NCBI GenBank assembly: GCA_027943335.1 | Contig: BSBK01006356.1 | Span: 45,001-109,000, forward strand | Source: Chamaecyparis obtusa | Taxonomy: Eukaryota > Streptophyta > Pinopsida > Cupressales > Cupressaceae | DNA length: 64,000 nt | Direction of reading: 5' to 3' | Shown: in pieces, positions 46,087-58,106 of the stretch | Layout of the letters: every line of letters starts with the position of its first letter | How positions within the stretch are numbered: position 1 is the first letter of the stretch | Program-made: the position numbers and the translations under genes | Notes under the pieces: model-generated | Told to the model about the DNA's origin: nothing | Databases searched by the model: none | Seen by the model: only the letters and a program-made list of their open reading frames with translations

Positions 46087-49000
46087 ATGGAAAGAATTGA
46101 GTTTAACAGAAATGGCCGTTCAGATGATTTACCAGCTCAAAAAATGGCCATGTGGAAAGTTTTCAAATATGTGGATTATATTGATATATTGACAATGGCA
46201 TTGGGAACTTTAGGGTCCATTGGAGATGGCTTATCTTTACCTGCTACATGGATTATATGGGGAAGATTATCCAATACTCTAGGATATGGACCATCTCAGA
46301 AAAATGGTGATTTTATCACCAAAATTGACAAGGTAAAATGTTGGCAATATAGAATTTGACTGCTTCTACCTTATTAGCACTAGTAGCTAGATAATAATTA
46401 TCTTCGCCATGGCTGGTGCAGGGACTTATGTATTTTGTGTATGTGGCCGCTGCAGTAGGTGTTGCAGCATTCCTAGGTACTGTTTCTGTCTATAGTTTGA
46501 TAAAATTGAAGTGTTTAATGTTGGTCCCTGAAATTAAGAGAATTGGCTGTGCTTTTCAGAAGCATTCTTCTGGACTAGGAGTGGAGAAAGACAGGCGTCT
46601 CGACTGAGAACAAAATATTTAAGAGCTGTGTTGAGACAAGATGCCCAATTTTTTGACACAAGAGGAACAGATACCGCTGAGGTGGTTAATGTTGTTACCA
46701 ATGAAATTCATCTCATCCAGGACGTCCTCAGTGAAAAGGTTCTCAACTCTGGACTTTTCTTGTTTTTTCACATAAATTTTGATATACTGATGCACCCTGT
46801 TTCTCTATTTCTAATTTCCAAGAGATTTTTTATTCTGATGCGATGTTGACCACTAAGTCCTTTGCAGGTTCCATTTTTTATCAAGAATGTGACAAACTTT
46901 ATTGGTTCCTATGCTGCTAGCTTTTACTTGTCATGGAAGCTGACCTTGGTGACCTTTCCATCGGTCACATTACTGATCATCCCGGGATTCATTTATGGTA
47001 AGATTCTCATGAGGTTGGCTAGGGATATGCGGTCACAAAATAACAGGGCCGGTACAATTGTAGAGCAAGCACTTTCTTCCATCAGGACTGTGTATTCATT
47101 CGTGGGAGAGGATAGCCTAATCAAAAAATATTCATGTCTACTCGATACAGTTGTAAAGCAGGGACTTAAGCAAGGTCTAGCAAAAGGTTTGGCTATTGGA
47201 AGCAATGGCTTTACTTTTGTTATATGGGCTTTTATGGCATGGCGTGGGAGCAGCTTGGTCATATCTCATGCTGTATCACCAGGAAGCGTTCTGGCAATCG
47301 GCGCACTTATAACTCATGGTGGAATGTATGTATCTATAATTTTCCAAAACATTTTGAGTATTTTTTATTTTCTTGTTTTGAAACTGTTGATTTGGTCTAC
47401 AGGGCTTTGGGGACGGCACTTCCCAATCTGAAGTACTTTTCAGAGGCAGCCATTGCTGCGTTTCACATCTTTGAAATGATCGATAGAGTACCAGAGATCG
47501 ATCTAGAAGATGAAGAAGGGAATATATTGGAAAAGGTCCATGGTGAAGTCCAATTCAAAAATGTACAATTCAAGTATCCTTCTCGACCAGACACACATGT
47601 ATTTAAAAATTTCTCCCTCGTTGTTCCTGCTGGACAAACTACTGCTCTGGTTGGGGCAAGCGGATCAGGCAAATCCACAGCAATTTCGTTATTAGAACGT
47701 TTTTATGACCCAACTTCAGGGGAGATACTTCTCGACGGAGTGAACATTAAAGACTTGCAACTGAAATGGCTGCGCAGCCAAATTGGTCTGGTCAGTCAAG
47801 AGCCAACCCTGTTTGCTACCTCTATTCGAGAGAATATATTGTTTGGGAAAGAGAATGCTACTATGGACGAAATCACCACTGCTGCAATGGCTGCTAATGC
47901 CCACAACTTTATCACTCAACTACCACAGGGATACGATACACAGGTATAATTTAGATGTAAATCCAGTTGCATTATAGAGATGAAATGAAATGAAAAGCTA
48001 TGAGAGACCACGTAGGATATTTAGGGCAGAAAGATTACAATTTTACCCACTAAAATTAACTGAATTACCTTCAGAATCGTAAGCTCTATAATATCATGAA
48101 GTTCAACAGAGTGTGTAATCATTCCATCTCTAGCCTGATTCTCCTCCTTTATTGCGATTGACTCTTATTTTTCAAGGACTGTTCTTAGGGTTCTGACCTT
48201 TGAGCTCACCTAATCTCAGAATGCTTCTGCATAGAAATTTACTTCGAAGTGTATTTTCCATCGGTTTTGTACTAAATTCATTTTCACTAAATCTTTGACA
48301 GCTATTATATTATTCCTTAATTTATCTTTCCTCAACTCCCTATTATCACTTCATCCCAGAAGCACAGATTACCTGTGTAAGCTAACAATAATCCATTAAA
48401 GTTTCTCCTTTCAAAAAATAAATATTTTATAGCTTCCATTGTTCTTATGAAATCACTTCATAGAACTGATAATGTTTCTTCGTATTCTTTCCATATTGCA
48501 GGTAGGAGAACGAGGCATTCAGATGTCTGGAGGGCAAAAGCAGCGGATAGCCATTGCTAGGGCAGTGCTGAAAAATCCTCCAATTATGTTGTTGGATGAA
48601 GCCACTAGTGCTCTGGATGCAGAATCAGAGCATATTGTCCAGGATGCTCTTGACAAGGCTTCTCCAGGACGCACAACTATTATTGTGGCACATCAGCTCT
48701 CCACAGTGAGAGCTGCAAGCACAATTGCAGTAGTGCAAGATGGTTGTGTTATTGAGTCAGGTGGCCACCAAGAACTGATCCAAAATCCAGATGGCAAGTA
48801 CGCAACTCTCATTCACTTACAACAGCAAATGGTCAAAGTACAAACAATTGACAACAATACCTCTGAACAAATTTTGAGAGCAAGCAGCTGGGACCTTGAA
48901 GACAGGTCAGATATTTCAGATAAAAATGGGAGTTCTTTTTCTGCATTAGAAAAAGAAGAAAAGATCAAAATTTCAGATCAAACTCGAACTCCATCTTTCT

Positions 49001-50918
49001 GCCTAATGCTTGCAATGAACTCTCCAGAATGGAAGAATGCTGCACTGGGGTGCCTTGGTGCCATTGGTTATGGAGCCCTAAATCCATCTTATTCTTTTGC
49101 TGTGGCGAACATGATATCAGTCCTATTTATAGAGAATAATGATGAAATAAGAGACAAAATAAGAAGTTACTCCATTGTTTTTGTGGCATTGACAGTGTGG
49201 TCCTTCCTAGCAAATGTGATCGAACATTATAACTTTGCGGTCATGGGAGAGTTGTTAATTAAAAGGGTCCGTATGAGAACGCTGTCAAAAATTTTAACCT
49301 TTGAAGTGGCATGGTTTGATATGGAAGAAAATTGAAGTGGAACTGTTTGTTCCCGGCTATCAAAAGAAGCTAATATGGCAAGTATTGCATTAATAAATAA
49401 AAGTCGAATGTTTACAGATTGAAAAAAAATAGTATCCCTGATTGAATTCTTCTATTGTTATGCAGATGAGATCCTTGGTGGGAGATCGCATGTCACTTAT
49501 GGTGGAAAGTCTATCAGCAGTAGTTATATCCTGCATTGTTACACTAGTGACGGCCTGGCGTTTTGCTATTGTATTAATCGCCGTACAACCTGTACGGATC
49601 TATTGCTACTACACTAAAAAGGTTCTACTCAAGCATCTTTCAAAGAAGTCTATCAAAGCCCAGAATCAAACCAGCCAAGTGGCCACAGAATGTGTTGTAA
49701 ACCATAGAACCATTGCAGCTTTTTGTTGCGAGGAAAGAGCTCTACAGCTCTTTGAATCAACACAAGAAGTGCCCCACAAAGAGGTCAAGATGCAATCATG
49801 GTATGCAGGATTGGTCCTTGGAACATGTGAATTCATCCAGACATCCGAAGGAGCTTTAGGATTTTGGTATGGGGGGAAGCTTAGACAGCGAGGATATTTA
49901 AGTTTTCATGCGTTTTTTACCTGTATGGCAATCATAGGAAGACTTGGGCGGATTATAGCAGATGCTGGAAGCATGACTTCAGACATAGCCAAGGGTGTGG
50001 ATGCTTTGAAATCTGTATTTGTGATCTTGGACAGAAAAAGTTCCATAAATCCAGAAGATGTAGGAGGACTTAAGCCAGATAAAATCAACGGCAATGTTGA
50101 ATTAAGAAATGTAGACTTTTCTTATCCTGCTCGTCCAAATATTATTGTATTGAGGGATTTCTGCCTTGAAATCAAAGCAGCAAGCACTGTGGCTCTGGTT
50201 GGCAAAAGCGGGTGTGGAAAGTCCACCATTGTTGGACTGTTGGAGAGATTCTATGATCCTATCAAAGGACTAGTTTTAATAGATAATAAAGACATTAAAG
50301 CATTTAATTTGAGGTACTTGAGACGTTTTATAGGTTTGGTAGGGCAAGAGCCAAGTTTGTTTGCAGGCAATATTAGAGAGAGCATTCTATATGGTAAGGA
50401 GGATGCAACCGAGGCAGAGCTGATTGAGGCCGCAGAAGCTGCTAATGCCCATGGATTTATATGGTGAGTGAAATACTGTTAACTCAAACCTTTTTTTCCT
50501 TTTTTGGAAATTGATGTATTCTTATTAATATTGTTTTAGTCATTTGGAGAACGGATATGATACAAATACGGGCGATAGAGGACTGCAGCTGTCTGGTGGG
50601 CAGAAGCAACGAATAGCTATAGCAAGAGCAATAATAAGAAATCCAAGTATCTTACTTCTGGATGAGGCAACTAGTGCATTGGATGTTCAATCGGAGAAGG
50701 TTGTTCAGGAAGCTCTAGATCGAGTTATGGTGGGAAGAACAAGCATAATTATAGCTCATAGATTGAGCACAATTCAAAACTCTGACTGTATAGCAGTTAT
50801 TGACGATGGAAAGGTTGTTGAGCAGGGCAGTCATCCTTTTTTCATGAGTAAAGGTGAAAACAGTGAGTATTTTAGACTTGCCAAGATCCAAGAGCAAACT
50901 ATTCCCAGATCGTCTTGA
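46087..50918 (+). CDS. ABCB-type (MDR/P-glycoprotein) ABC transporter, eight exons, one in-frame stop
   Basis: Full-size exporter of the plasma membrane: TMD1-NBD1-TMD2-NBD2. Exons inferred from splice sites and frame: 46087-46332, 46422-46476, 46560-46738, 46868-47325, 47403-47943, 48502-49377, 49466-50463, 50540-50918; 3732 nt, 1243 codons plus stop, the usual family length. NBD1: Walker [10 protein letters not shown] (397-405), signature MSGGQ (501-505), Walker [11 protein letters not shown] (523-532), H-loop His557 (AHQLS, usually AHRLS). NBD2: Walker [10 protein letters not shown] (1031-1039), signature LSGGQ near 1135-1139, [17 protein letters not shown]. The ATG at 46087 (MERIEFNRN) fits; the longer frame starts at TTG. 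Odd points: TGA at 49333-49335 (codon 771, in [15 protein letters not shown]) and a GC-AG intron 49378-49465. It resembles the ABCB15-like plant clade; substrate unknown. Confidence 0.93.
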
Positions 50919-51818
50919 AATTGGTTTTTAGTGCTTGAAACAAAATAGATTGTCTGAAACTATTGCAACCGTACAGTGATGTTTGAAGCCACCCAAGAAA
51001 AGAGAAGCTTTCTGGTGATATTATTGTTTTCAAATTTTCTGCGGACTAAATTCTTATAATGATTTGCAAAAGTAAAAATATTAGCCCAATCCTGTGAATG
51101 TGCTACCGCTGATGGCAGATGTGTTGAGCCATTAAGCTTGTATATGCCAGGGGCATCAGGGGCAAGGCACATAACTTTTATGTTTGTTTTCATTATGTAA
51201 TATCAGGGGATATACAACATCTGAATCTCAAACAATAAATCTGATCTTAATAAGCTTTATCATTCAATAACAACAGCCAGAATTAATCCCTGACGCTTTC
51301 AAGATGTTCAACACATACAATAGTAATAGAAATACCAAATATCAAATAGTTTTTAAACATTATTGTTAATCTATAGCACAATTTTGTAGATGTAGACATA
51401 AATGATGCCTTTTAATCATGCATTGAAGGCTCTCACAATATTTTTGATGGCAGGAGAACAGTCTACTCTCCAAAGAAAAACATATTTTCAGTTGTACTGT
51501 AAAGTAAGCTAGCTAAATGGTCAACTGGATAATACCTTCACAGTCAAATTGCATATTTCTAGGTTAAATAACCCCTCTAATGATTATGTAGTATTTTGTG
51601 TTAAAAAAACATTCATTCAGTTTCTATTTATGTTCAACAAGTTGGTTTTTTTTCATGGAATGCAACTTTTTCGTTGAGAACTTGATGTATGAAGATCCAA
51701 GATCAGATGAACTGCAATTTGTTAATAAGTCTATGTTATAATACATAGACTACTAAATCAAATTACTTTTCTCTGAAAAGTTAAAAAAGAATTGAATTAC
51801 TCTTCAATCTCCTGATTC
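50919..51818. other. 3' flank of the ABCB gene
   Basis: Probable 3' UTR. AATAAA-like signals at about 51231 (CAATAAATC) and 51267 (CAATAACAAC) are candidates for polyadenylation; none is decisive. No further gene. Confidence 0.5.
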
Positions 51819-52042
51819 GAAAAGTTCAAAAAGAATTAAGATTATTCAAGTTCTTAATGTTTCAGATTTTCTTTGGAAATTATCTAAGAATGGATTCTTT
51901 TCAAGATAATAGAAATTTTTAAGTGAATACTGAAAAGCAATTTAACAAGATTTGAAAAGTTCAAAAAGAATTAAAGATTATTCAAGTTCTTAATGTTTCA
52001 GATTTTCTTTGGAAATTGTCTAAGAATGGATTCTTTTCAAGA
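51819..52042. repeat. Direct duplication of ~88 bp
   Basis: GAAAAGTTCAAAAAGAATTA and the following ~68 bp (through TGGATTCTTTTCAAGA) occur at 51819-51906 and 51954-52042, with a 47-bp spacer. Confidence 0.93.
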
Positions 52043-52576
52043 GTAACTTTTCAAATTTAGATATTATTTATATATTTTACATTTAATTTAAAATTATTCA
52101 TAAATTTTAAAAGAGGCTTTTCAAATTATTTCTTTTAGAGTGATTTAAAAAATAAGGTGTCAATTGAAAATTTTTACTATCTTATTTTATTTTACTCATT
52201 CAAAGTTGTTTTTGTTACATTTGATAATGCTTTCAAAGATGTGTATGTAATATTAAAGAGAATCAAATGCTTTCAAAGATGTATATGCAATATTAAAGGG
52301 ATAAATTCTAATAAGATTATATTAGAAATTGGATAAATATTAAAAAATATTTACCACTATATGATACTATAGTTTCGCTTATTCATCTTTAGTAAAATTC
52401 AAATTCTTTTATCCCTGAGTTGAAATAGTTGTTCTACTTGTGTAATTTTATTTCATAAGCAAAATGATTCCCCCTATACCCAATAAGATTTCATATATGT
52501 GATTTTAGCTTTATATCCATTAATTATATCATTTTGAAAACATTTCCACCATTTAGTAAAAATATTCCCCATCACA
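52043..52576. other. AT-rich DNA with a short tandem repeat
   Basis: No gene. ATGCTTTCAAAGATGT followed by ATAATATTAAA-like sequence is repeated twice at about 52226-52310. Confidence 0.6.
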
Positions 52577-54985
52577 TTCATATGAAAATGGTTTCACCCT
52601 TTCTGTATTTATATGAAAATACTTTCACAGAATGTAATTGTTTTAACCAAAATATCAATTTACTTATGCATTTCACTTTCCCTTTGTAACGTTACAAAGA
52701 CTTCTGCCTGTTAAATGCATTTTACTTTCCTTAGACATTTTGGTGAAATCTTGTCCCCCTTTACTTCGAGTAATAACTCACTTGAAGCAACCCCTGTGAA
52801 TGTCTATACGAGAGTTTAGTAACAGTGTGCAGGTCAAATGATGGGGCAACAATTCTAACTGAATGCGGTAGTTGTAGGGCCATTTTTAACAACCTTTTCC
52901 CTCATCCTCGCTGTGCGTCTCAAAATGGGAGCTTCCTGAAGAGAGTATAGACATTCACTCAAGCTTAATGAATGACTGTTTTGTCAGAAACTATGGTGGA
53001 AATGCTCTGTTCAATTTGTATGCAAAATGGGAAGCACAGATCACACGCATGATTCGTTTTGAAGAATTCTCTAAGAGATGTGATTTTAGGATTGGCATGG
53101 GACCTGTTGTCACAATATAATGCTGTTCAGATGATGCTCCCAAATGATGCCTGCCTGTTTCAGGCTGTTTAAGATTGCAAAGTTTTGTGCTAACAGTGAT
53201 CACAGTAATGATTCTAAAAGGAGCTTTTGCACTATCAATTGATCAATTTCATGTGCCTCTAAAATGGTGAAAACTGGCGCATAATGTTATGTCCCCACAC
53301 TACATTGAAGCTGTGTTGAGAAATTTGACATATGCAGAAGTCAATTGGAGATATATTTGGTGAAAGTGTTTGGTGAAAGTGCTTGAGAAAATTTCAAGCA
53401 AATGCTCTGGTAGATGTGCCTCCAAAATGTGAAAATAGAAATGAGTATGCAAAGAATTATTAAGTAGAAGAAAACAAAATAGGTGTAATCCTAGTTGAGT
53501 GCAGAGTATTATGGAGTAAACATTTCCAACAGCCAAGGTAACAATGTGGTAAAAAACATAAGGATCTTAGTCACTGTTGAAAATGGTTTCACCATAATTT
53601 GAGAAAAAGGGCATGATAGGAAAGTAAACTCAATAGTGAAAACATTTTCACGGGGGTTGCTTCAAGTGAGTTATTATTCGAAGTAAAGTGTAATGTCCCC
53701 TTCTCAATCCTGATATTTCCAGTGACCGTTGGCCTTTTTCTGGAAACCCGAAGGCTAGTCGGAAGGTATAATTAGGGTTTCCTAGTTTTGAGGGTGTCTT
53801 TGCTAGAAGTTGGTGGATTTTTATTTAAAATATCATTATTGAGCTTAAAGGGAAAAGGACGCCATTTTGAAGAAAGAGTTAGGGTTTTGACAGTGAGGAG
53901 GATTTAGGGTTTCAGGAAGTCAACTGAAGGTTATAAAAGGAAGATCTTGAGCATCATTTCAGATCTGGGGTTTTACTATACTGTTATGCCGCAGGAGTGG
54001 CTCTGGGTTTGCTTGGAGGAATGAAGGCCTCCTAGCTCGGGCATCGCTTCTTGTTTGCAAGACAACAACTAGTGGTGATTCAATCTCATTTGTGAGTTGT
54101 ATTCAGTTTGTGCATTGTTCTCAGTTTATTGCATTGTTAGTTTCGATTTGGCATGTTAGTGTTTCCGGCTTATTGCATTTGATTTCTAGTCAATTGAAGG
54201 TCATACGTGAAAAATAAGAGCATTTGAAGTAGTTCCATAGACTGCTGTTTGTTCTTTGGATGAGCAGATTTGTAACAGAAACCAGAAATCAGTATCTTAA
54301 TTTGTAAAACTGACAGTAGTACTGGCAGTCTTTATTTCTTGCTCAAATCTGGGTGTAATTCTCGATTTCAATTAAAGTTATTGTAACAGTTCAGCTCCGC
54401 CCTATGGTAGCTGCTTTCCATTCTGGGTTAGCAAGCACATTCTGGGTGTTGAGTATTCTCAGCTTTTAGTAATTCTCTTTCAAACATTGCTATTGTAATC
54501 ACTCCGTCATATGGTCGCCCCTCACTCCGCTTCGGATTGGGTAACACATACTTGACGTCGAGTTCCCTTTCCAGTATTTAGAGTAGAAGATCCTCTGACC
54601 AATGCTCACCATCATCGGTGCCATACTGGTTAGAGTTACAGCATAAGCAGTTTGATTTAGATCCTCTGATCAATGCTCACCATCATCGGTGCCATACTGG
54701 TTAGAGTTGTTTCAGTACGTTTTGATTTCCTCTTCTAACCTTAACGGGTGCACTGCTTTGTAAATTGAAATTGCAAAAATAAAAAAAAATTGGCTTCGGA
54801 ATCTTTCATAAAGGGGGACAAGGTTTCACCAAAATGTTAAGGAAAGTAAAATGCATTTAACAGGAAGAAGTCTGGAGTTACAAAAGGAAAGTGAAATGCA
54901 TAAGTAAATTGATATTACATTTACATTCTGTGAAAGTATTTTCATATAGATATAGAATGGGTGAAACCATTTTCATATGAATTCA
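52577..54985. mobile_element. Foldback (inverted-repeat) element split by a solo LTR
   Basis: The left arm 52577-52805 (from ATTCATATGAAAATGG to TTGAAGCAACCCCTGTGAA) is matched in reverse complement by a right arm in two pieces: 53637-53688 and 54814-54985. Removing 53689-54813 restores a continuous ~225-bp right arm, including GAAGTAAAG|GGGGACAAGG. The central ~830 bp (52806-53636) has no coding capacity. Arm identity is high by eye. No transposase is present, so this is a non-autonomous element. Confidence 0.82.
53689..54808 (+). repeat. Solo LTR, 1120 bp, with 5-bp TSD
   Basis: Begins TGTAATGTCCCC and ends ATCTTTCA, flanked by the direct repeat TAAAG at 53684-53688 and 54809-54813. TATA-like TTATAAAAGG at 53931-53940. 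A ~50-bp internal duplication (GATCCTCTGA...CTGGTTAGAGTT) lies at about 54588-54646 and 54659-54708. No internal gag or pol is present. I assign + from the TATA box orientation. Superfamily is not determined from an LTR alone. Confidence 0.9.
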
Positions 54986-55032
54986 TTTAGACTTATAGAT
55001 TCACAGCTTGAATTCTTGAATTCTTTTATTAG

Positions 55033-55573
55033 AGCCCGTTTGGGTGCTGGAATACGGAGTAACGACGGCAAGCACCATCATTAGCACGAACCACCAGAAC
55101 CAACAGCCGGAACAGCAGCAACCGCAATGGCAGCGGATCAACACCGGGCAGATATGATATGATCCCTGCCTTCCAAACCGAATTATCTAGGACCAGCGTC
55201 AGGTTAGTAAACTTAATACAATGAAAAAGATAAAATATGAGTAAATCTGATTCAGAGTAGCCGCTCTGCAGAGCCTTGCGAACGGTGAAAACGAAGGAGG
55301 AAAATGAGCCATGTCGGTTAAAACTTGCGGACGCGAAAAATTACTAATGCAAGCGGATTCAACGAACATCATAAATTGGCATTTGAAAAGTGGAATTAGA
55401 GTTCAAATTTTAATTCCACTTTTTCAAGTGGAAGATGAAATGTTCATTTTGTGAGCAAAATTGGAATTTTGAAATTCCAATTCCTGCTTGTTTGGATAGA
55501 CACAAACATGGAATTCAATAATCCGAAAATCTAATTTCGGAATTAGAGCCCATATTCCATGTACCAAACAGGC
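55033..55573 (+). repeat. MITE-like TIR repeat, copy B
   Basis: The left end GCCCGTTTGGGTGCTGGAAT is matched by the right end in reverse complement (GCCTGTTTGGTACATGGAAT), about 16 of 20 positions. It is homologous, in inverse orientation, to copy A upstream of the ABCB gene. Interior 55080-55330 is GC-richer with no supported ORF. The target duplication is unclear because a second GCCCGTTTGGTAGCGGG end starts right at the boundary. Confidence 0.72.
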
Positions 55574-55588
55574 CCGTTTGGTAGCGGG

Positions 55589-56099
55589 AATTAGGAAATG
55601 TTGCATTTGATCAAATGCTGGAAATGGTCAAATTATGAATTTGATAATCCAGTTTTTCACTTTCGAATTATAGTTTGGACCATTTGGTTGACCCGGAATA
55701 TAAGCGAGAAGATGTATTTTTTCCGTTTGGTTCCACTTTTTGAAATTGGAATTGGAATTTGAGTATGATTTTTATTTAATTTTTTGAATTGTTTTAATAT
55801 AATAATTTTTTTTTTTTAATTTAATTTTATAGAAAAAATCATAAATATTTATTTTTTTATTTTATTTAATTTTATATAGAAAATCATAAATATTTTTCAA
55901 TTTTTTTTAATAAGGTTAATATTTAATTTTGTTTAATTTTATATTCAAAATCATAACGAAGTCATAAACAACAAAAAAGTTCACGAGTTTATCAAAATAT
56001 GTCCAACGTATCTACTTGAAATTATAAAAAACTTCATGTATCTACAATATCCATTTGTTAACCACATTTACGCATATGGTCCCAACAAAGTAGTGCACA
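55589..56099. other. AT-rich DNA, no gene recognised
   Basis: Long T/A runs (TTTTTATTTAATTTT repeats near 55765-55935). The first 150 bp resemble parts of the MITE-like copies (GGAATTGGAATTTGAG). Confidence 0.5.
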
Positions 56100-56480
56100 A
56101 ACTACACAAAGAAGGCATCGCAGAAACATGATTTCTGCTTTCGCCATTGAAGCAATCTTGGCGGCACTATCTGCCTCTCGAGCCTTGCACAAGTTGCAGT
56201 CATTTCCTACATCAGATACAGATGTAGATGGGGTAGACGTAAATGTTGTTTGATCAACTCACCGAAAGTATTGACATCCACTATTTCCCTGCAAAACCAA
56301 AACTACATCAGTTCTTCCTAAAGAGATTAGTTGTCACATTATTTATAAACATAAAATATAATTACATATCTAGACCTTTTTCCTATTTGGGCAACACCAA
56401 AATTGACGCCTAGGATTAGTTGTTGTGCGTGACGTCCTCAGCATGCATGGCCCAACACTGCATTGACACATAAGCACATT
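56100..56480 (-). pseudogene. GRF-type zinc-finger gene fragment
   Basis: Two minus-strand exons. The first (about 56480-56372) reads CQCSVGPCMLRTSRTTTNP, RRQFWCCPN then RKK at a donor AAAAAG|GTCTAG. The second (about 56289-56100) begins after TTTGCAG with GNSGCQYFR followed by a TGA where the family has Trp, then VDQTTF, a Ser/Thr-rich linker and a CNLCKAREADSAAKIA helix. The pattern C-x-C...RTS.T..NP.R.F..C...C.YF.W is the GRF zinc finger, a nucleic-acid-binding module. The stop at the last conserved Trp shows it is broken. Its relation to the nearby transposon genes is unknown. Confidence 0.65.
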
Positions 56481-56639
56481 CATCGAAGTCATGGACGCTA
56501 TAACAACCAATATTGCATTGACATTATTTTGTTCATTCATACTAATTATAATTACAATAAAAAACAACATACTAATGACACTCAAAACAAAATGACAAAC
56601 CAAAGACAACAATGCAATAAAAATCAATTACTAAGGAAC

Positions 56640-57093
56640 TAATTATAATTGCAATAAAAAAGAAACATACTAATGTTCAACATGAGAATGTTCTGCTACT
56701 TTTATTTTCATTTTTGCAATTCCTTTCATAACTTCTTCTCTGCTTAAAACAATTGGGAGTTCTCGGGAAAGATGAAATGTTGTAGGCCTATACCCCTTTT
56801 CGGGTCTAGGAGGATAGTGGTTTTTTGATCTGCGACTTCGATTTCTCTCGAATCAAGTACTGCCTGCATAATCATCTGTAACTACTGTGCTTCTTGGTCG
56901 TGGCCACTTCCTGCACAACTAATTTCTTATCTGCTATCTTCGTTGCCTTGCATGCTTTGTCCTTTTTATATGTTGACTGGACTTGAATTGAGGGACATCG
57001 AAGCCATTAATCTCTCACCGCTATATTTCTAGGCCTGAAATTGGCATAGTACAGTACTATTGTCTTACTCGGGTACTACAAATAGCTTGAAGC
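56640..57093 (-). other. Possible small exon, otherwise nothing recognised
   Basis: One minus-strand frame is open for about 58 codons (about 56850-56676: NHYPPRPEKGYRPTTF, LSREEVMKGIAKMKIK), ending in TAG. No domain recognised. It may be a further exon of the GRF gene or chance. Confidence 0.3.
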
Positions 57094-57635
57094 GGTGAAG
57101 AAGTAATGAGAGTTCATTCAAATATACTTCATAACATTTTAGAAACTCCACATAATCAAATCTACTCTAACAATCCATGGTTGATTAAAGAGACTTTCTA
57201 TTTGAAACTGAAAGGATCTAATAACACATCTATACTCGTACATAGAAGATGGGGAAGAACAAAATCCAACAACGAAATGGTGGTGTGAAGACACACCATG
57301 CAAAGTTCCCGTAATAAATGTAATACACCAAGGAGTAACATCATAAATATGTGTAGTCATCATAAATATAGATTGTAAGTTGAAATCATGAACATATGAG
57401 TGGTGAAGAAGTAATGAGAGTTCATTCAAATACACTTCATAACATTTTAGAAACTCCACATAATCAAATCTACTCTAACAATCCATGGTTGATTAAAGAG
57501 ACTTTCTATTTGAAACTGAAAGGATCTAATAACACATCTATACTCGTAATAATAAATGTAATACACCAAGGAGTAACATCACAAATATGTGTAGTCATCA
57601 GAAATATAGATTGTAAGTTGAAATCATGAACAACA
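57094..57635. repeat. 308-bp tandem duplication
   Basis: The sequence from GGTGAAGAAGTAATGAGAG at 57094 recurs at 57402. The second copy lacks about 65 bp (the part around 57241-57310), so the ORFs across the two copies differ at their ends. Identity outside the gap is nearly complete, which implies a recent duplication. Confidence 0.94.
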
Positions 57636-58106
57636 TATTTGTACTCGAAGAACTGTCAACATGTATATAAGATGGCAACCAAAAAAGTAGGTGTCGGAGC
57701 AATGTACAAAATTTGTACAAGCTGGAGTACTATTTTCAAAAACTACTCCAGCTTGTAGTTTTTGTGAATTGCTACAACAACAAACCATGTATTCTAATCT
57801 CACCAGATTCTCCAAGCTACCACTGTCATAAACTAAGCCCAATGCATATATAGTCTTCTTAGGCATAATTGACAAGCTAGACTTTAAATTACAATTATGA
57901 GTTAAGTTGTCTCTATACACTAGTTTAAGTAGAAGGGCTTGGGCACATTCACTCAAGATTTCTTCAACTGAACAACTATTTTGAATGTGCTCAAAAACTA
58001 CATAGCTTGAGTAGCATGCAACATCCAAATGGATTAGTCCTTTATTATTGATGAGGTCATAAACTAAGCCCAATGCATATATAGTCTTCTTAAGCATAAT
58101 TGACAA

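Noticed and set aside
57624..58106. 160-codon minus ORF
   Set aside because: It contains the same ~58-bp DNA repeat twice, has no domain, and is probably a chance frame.
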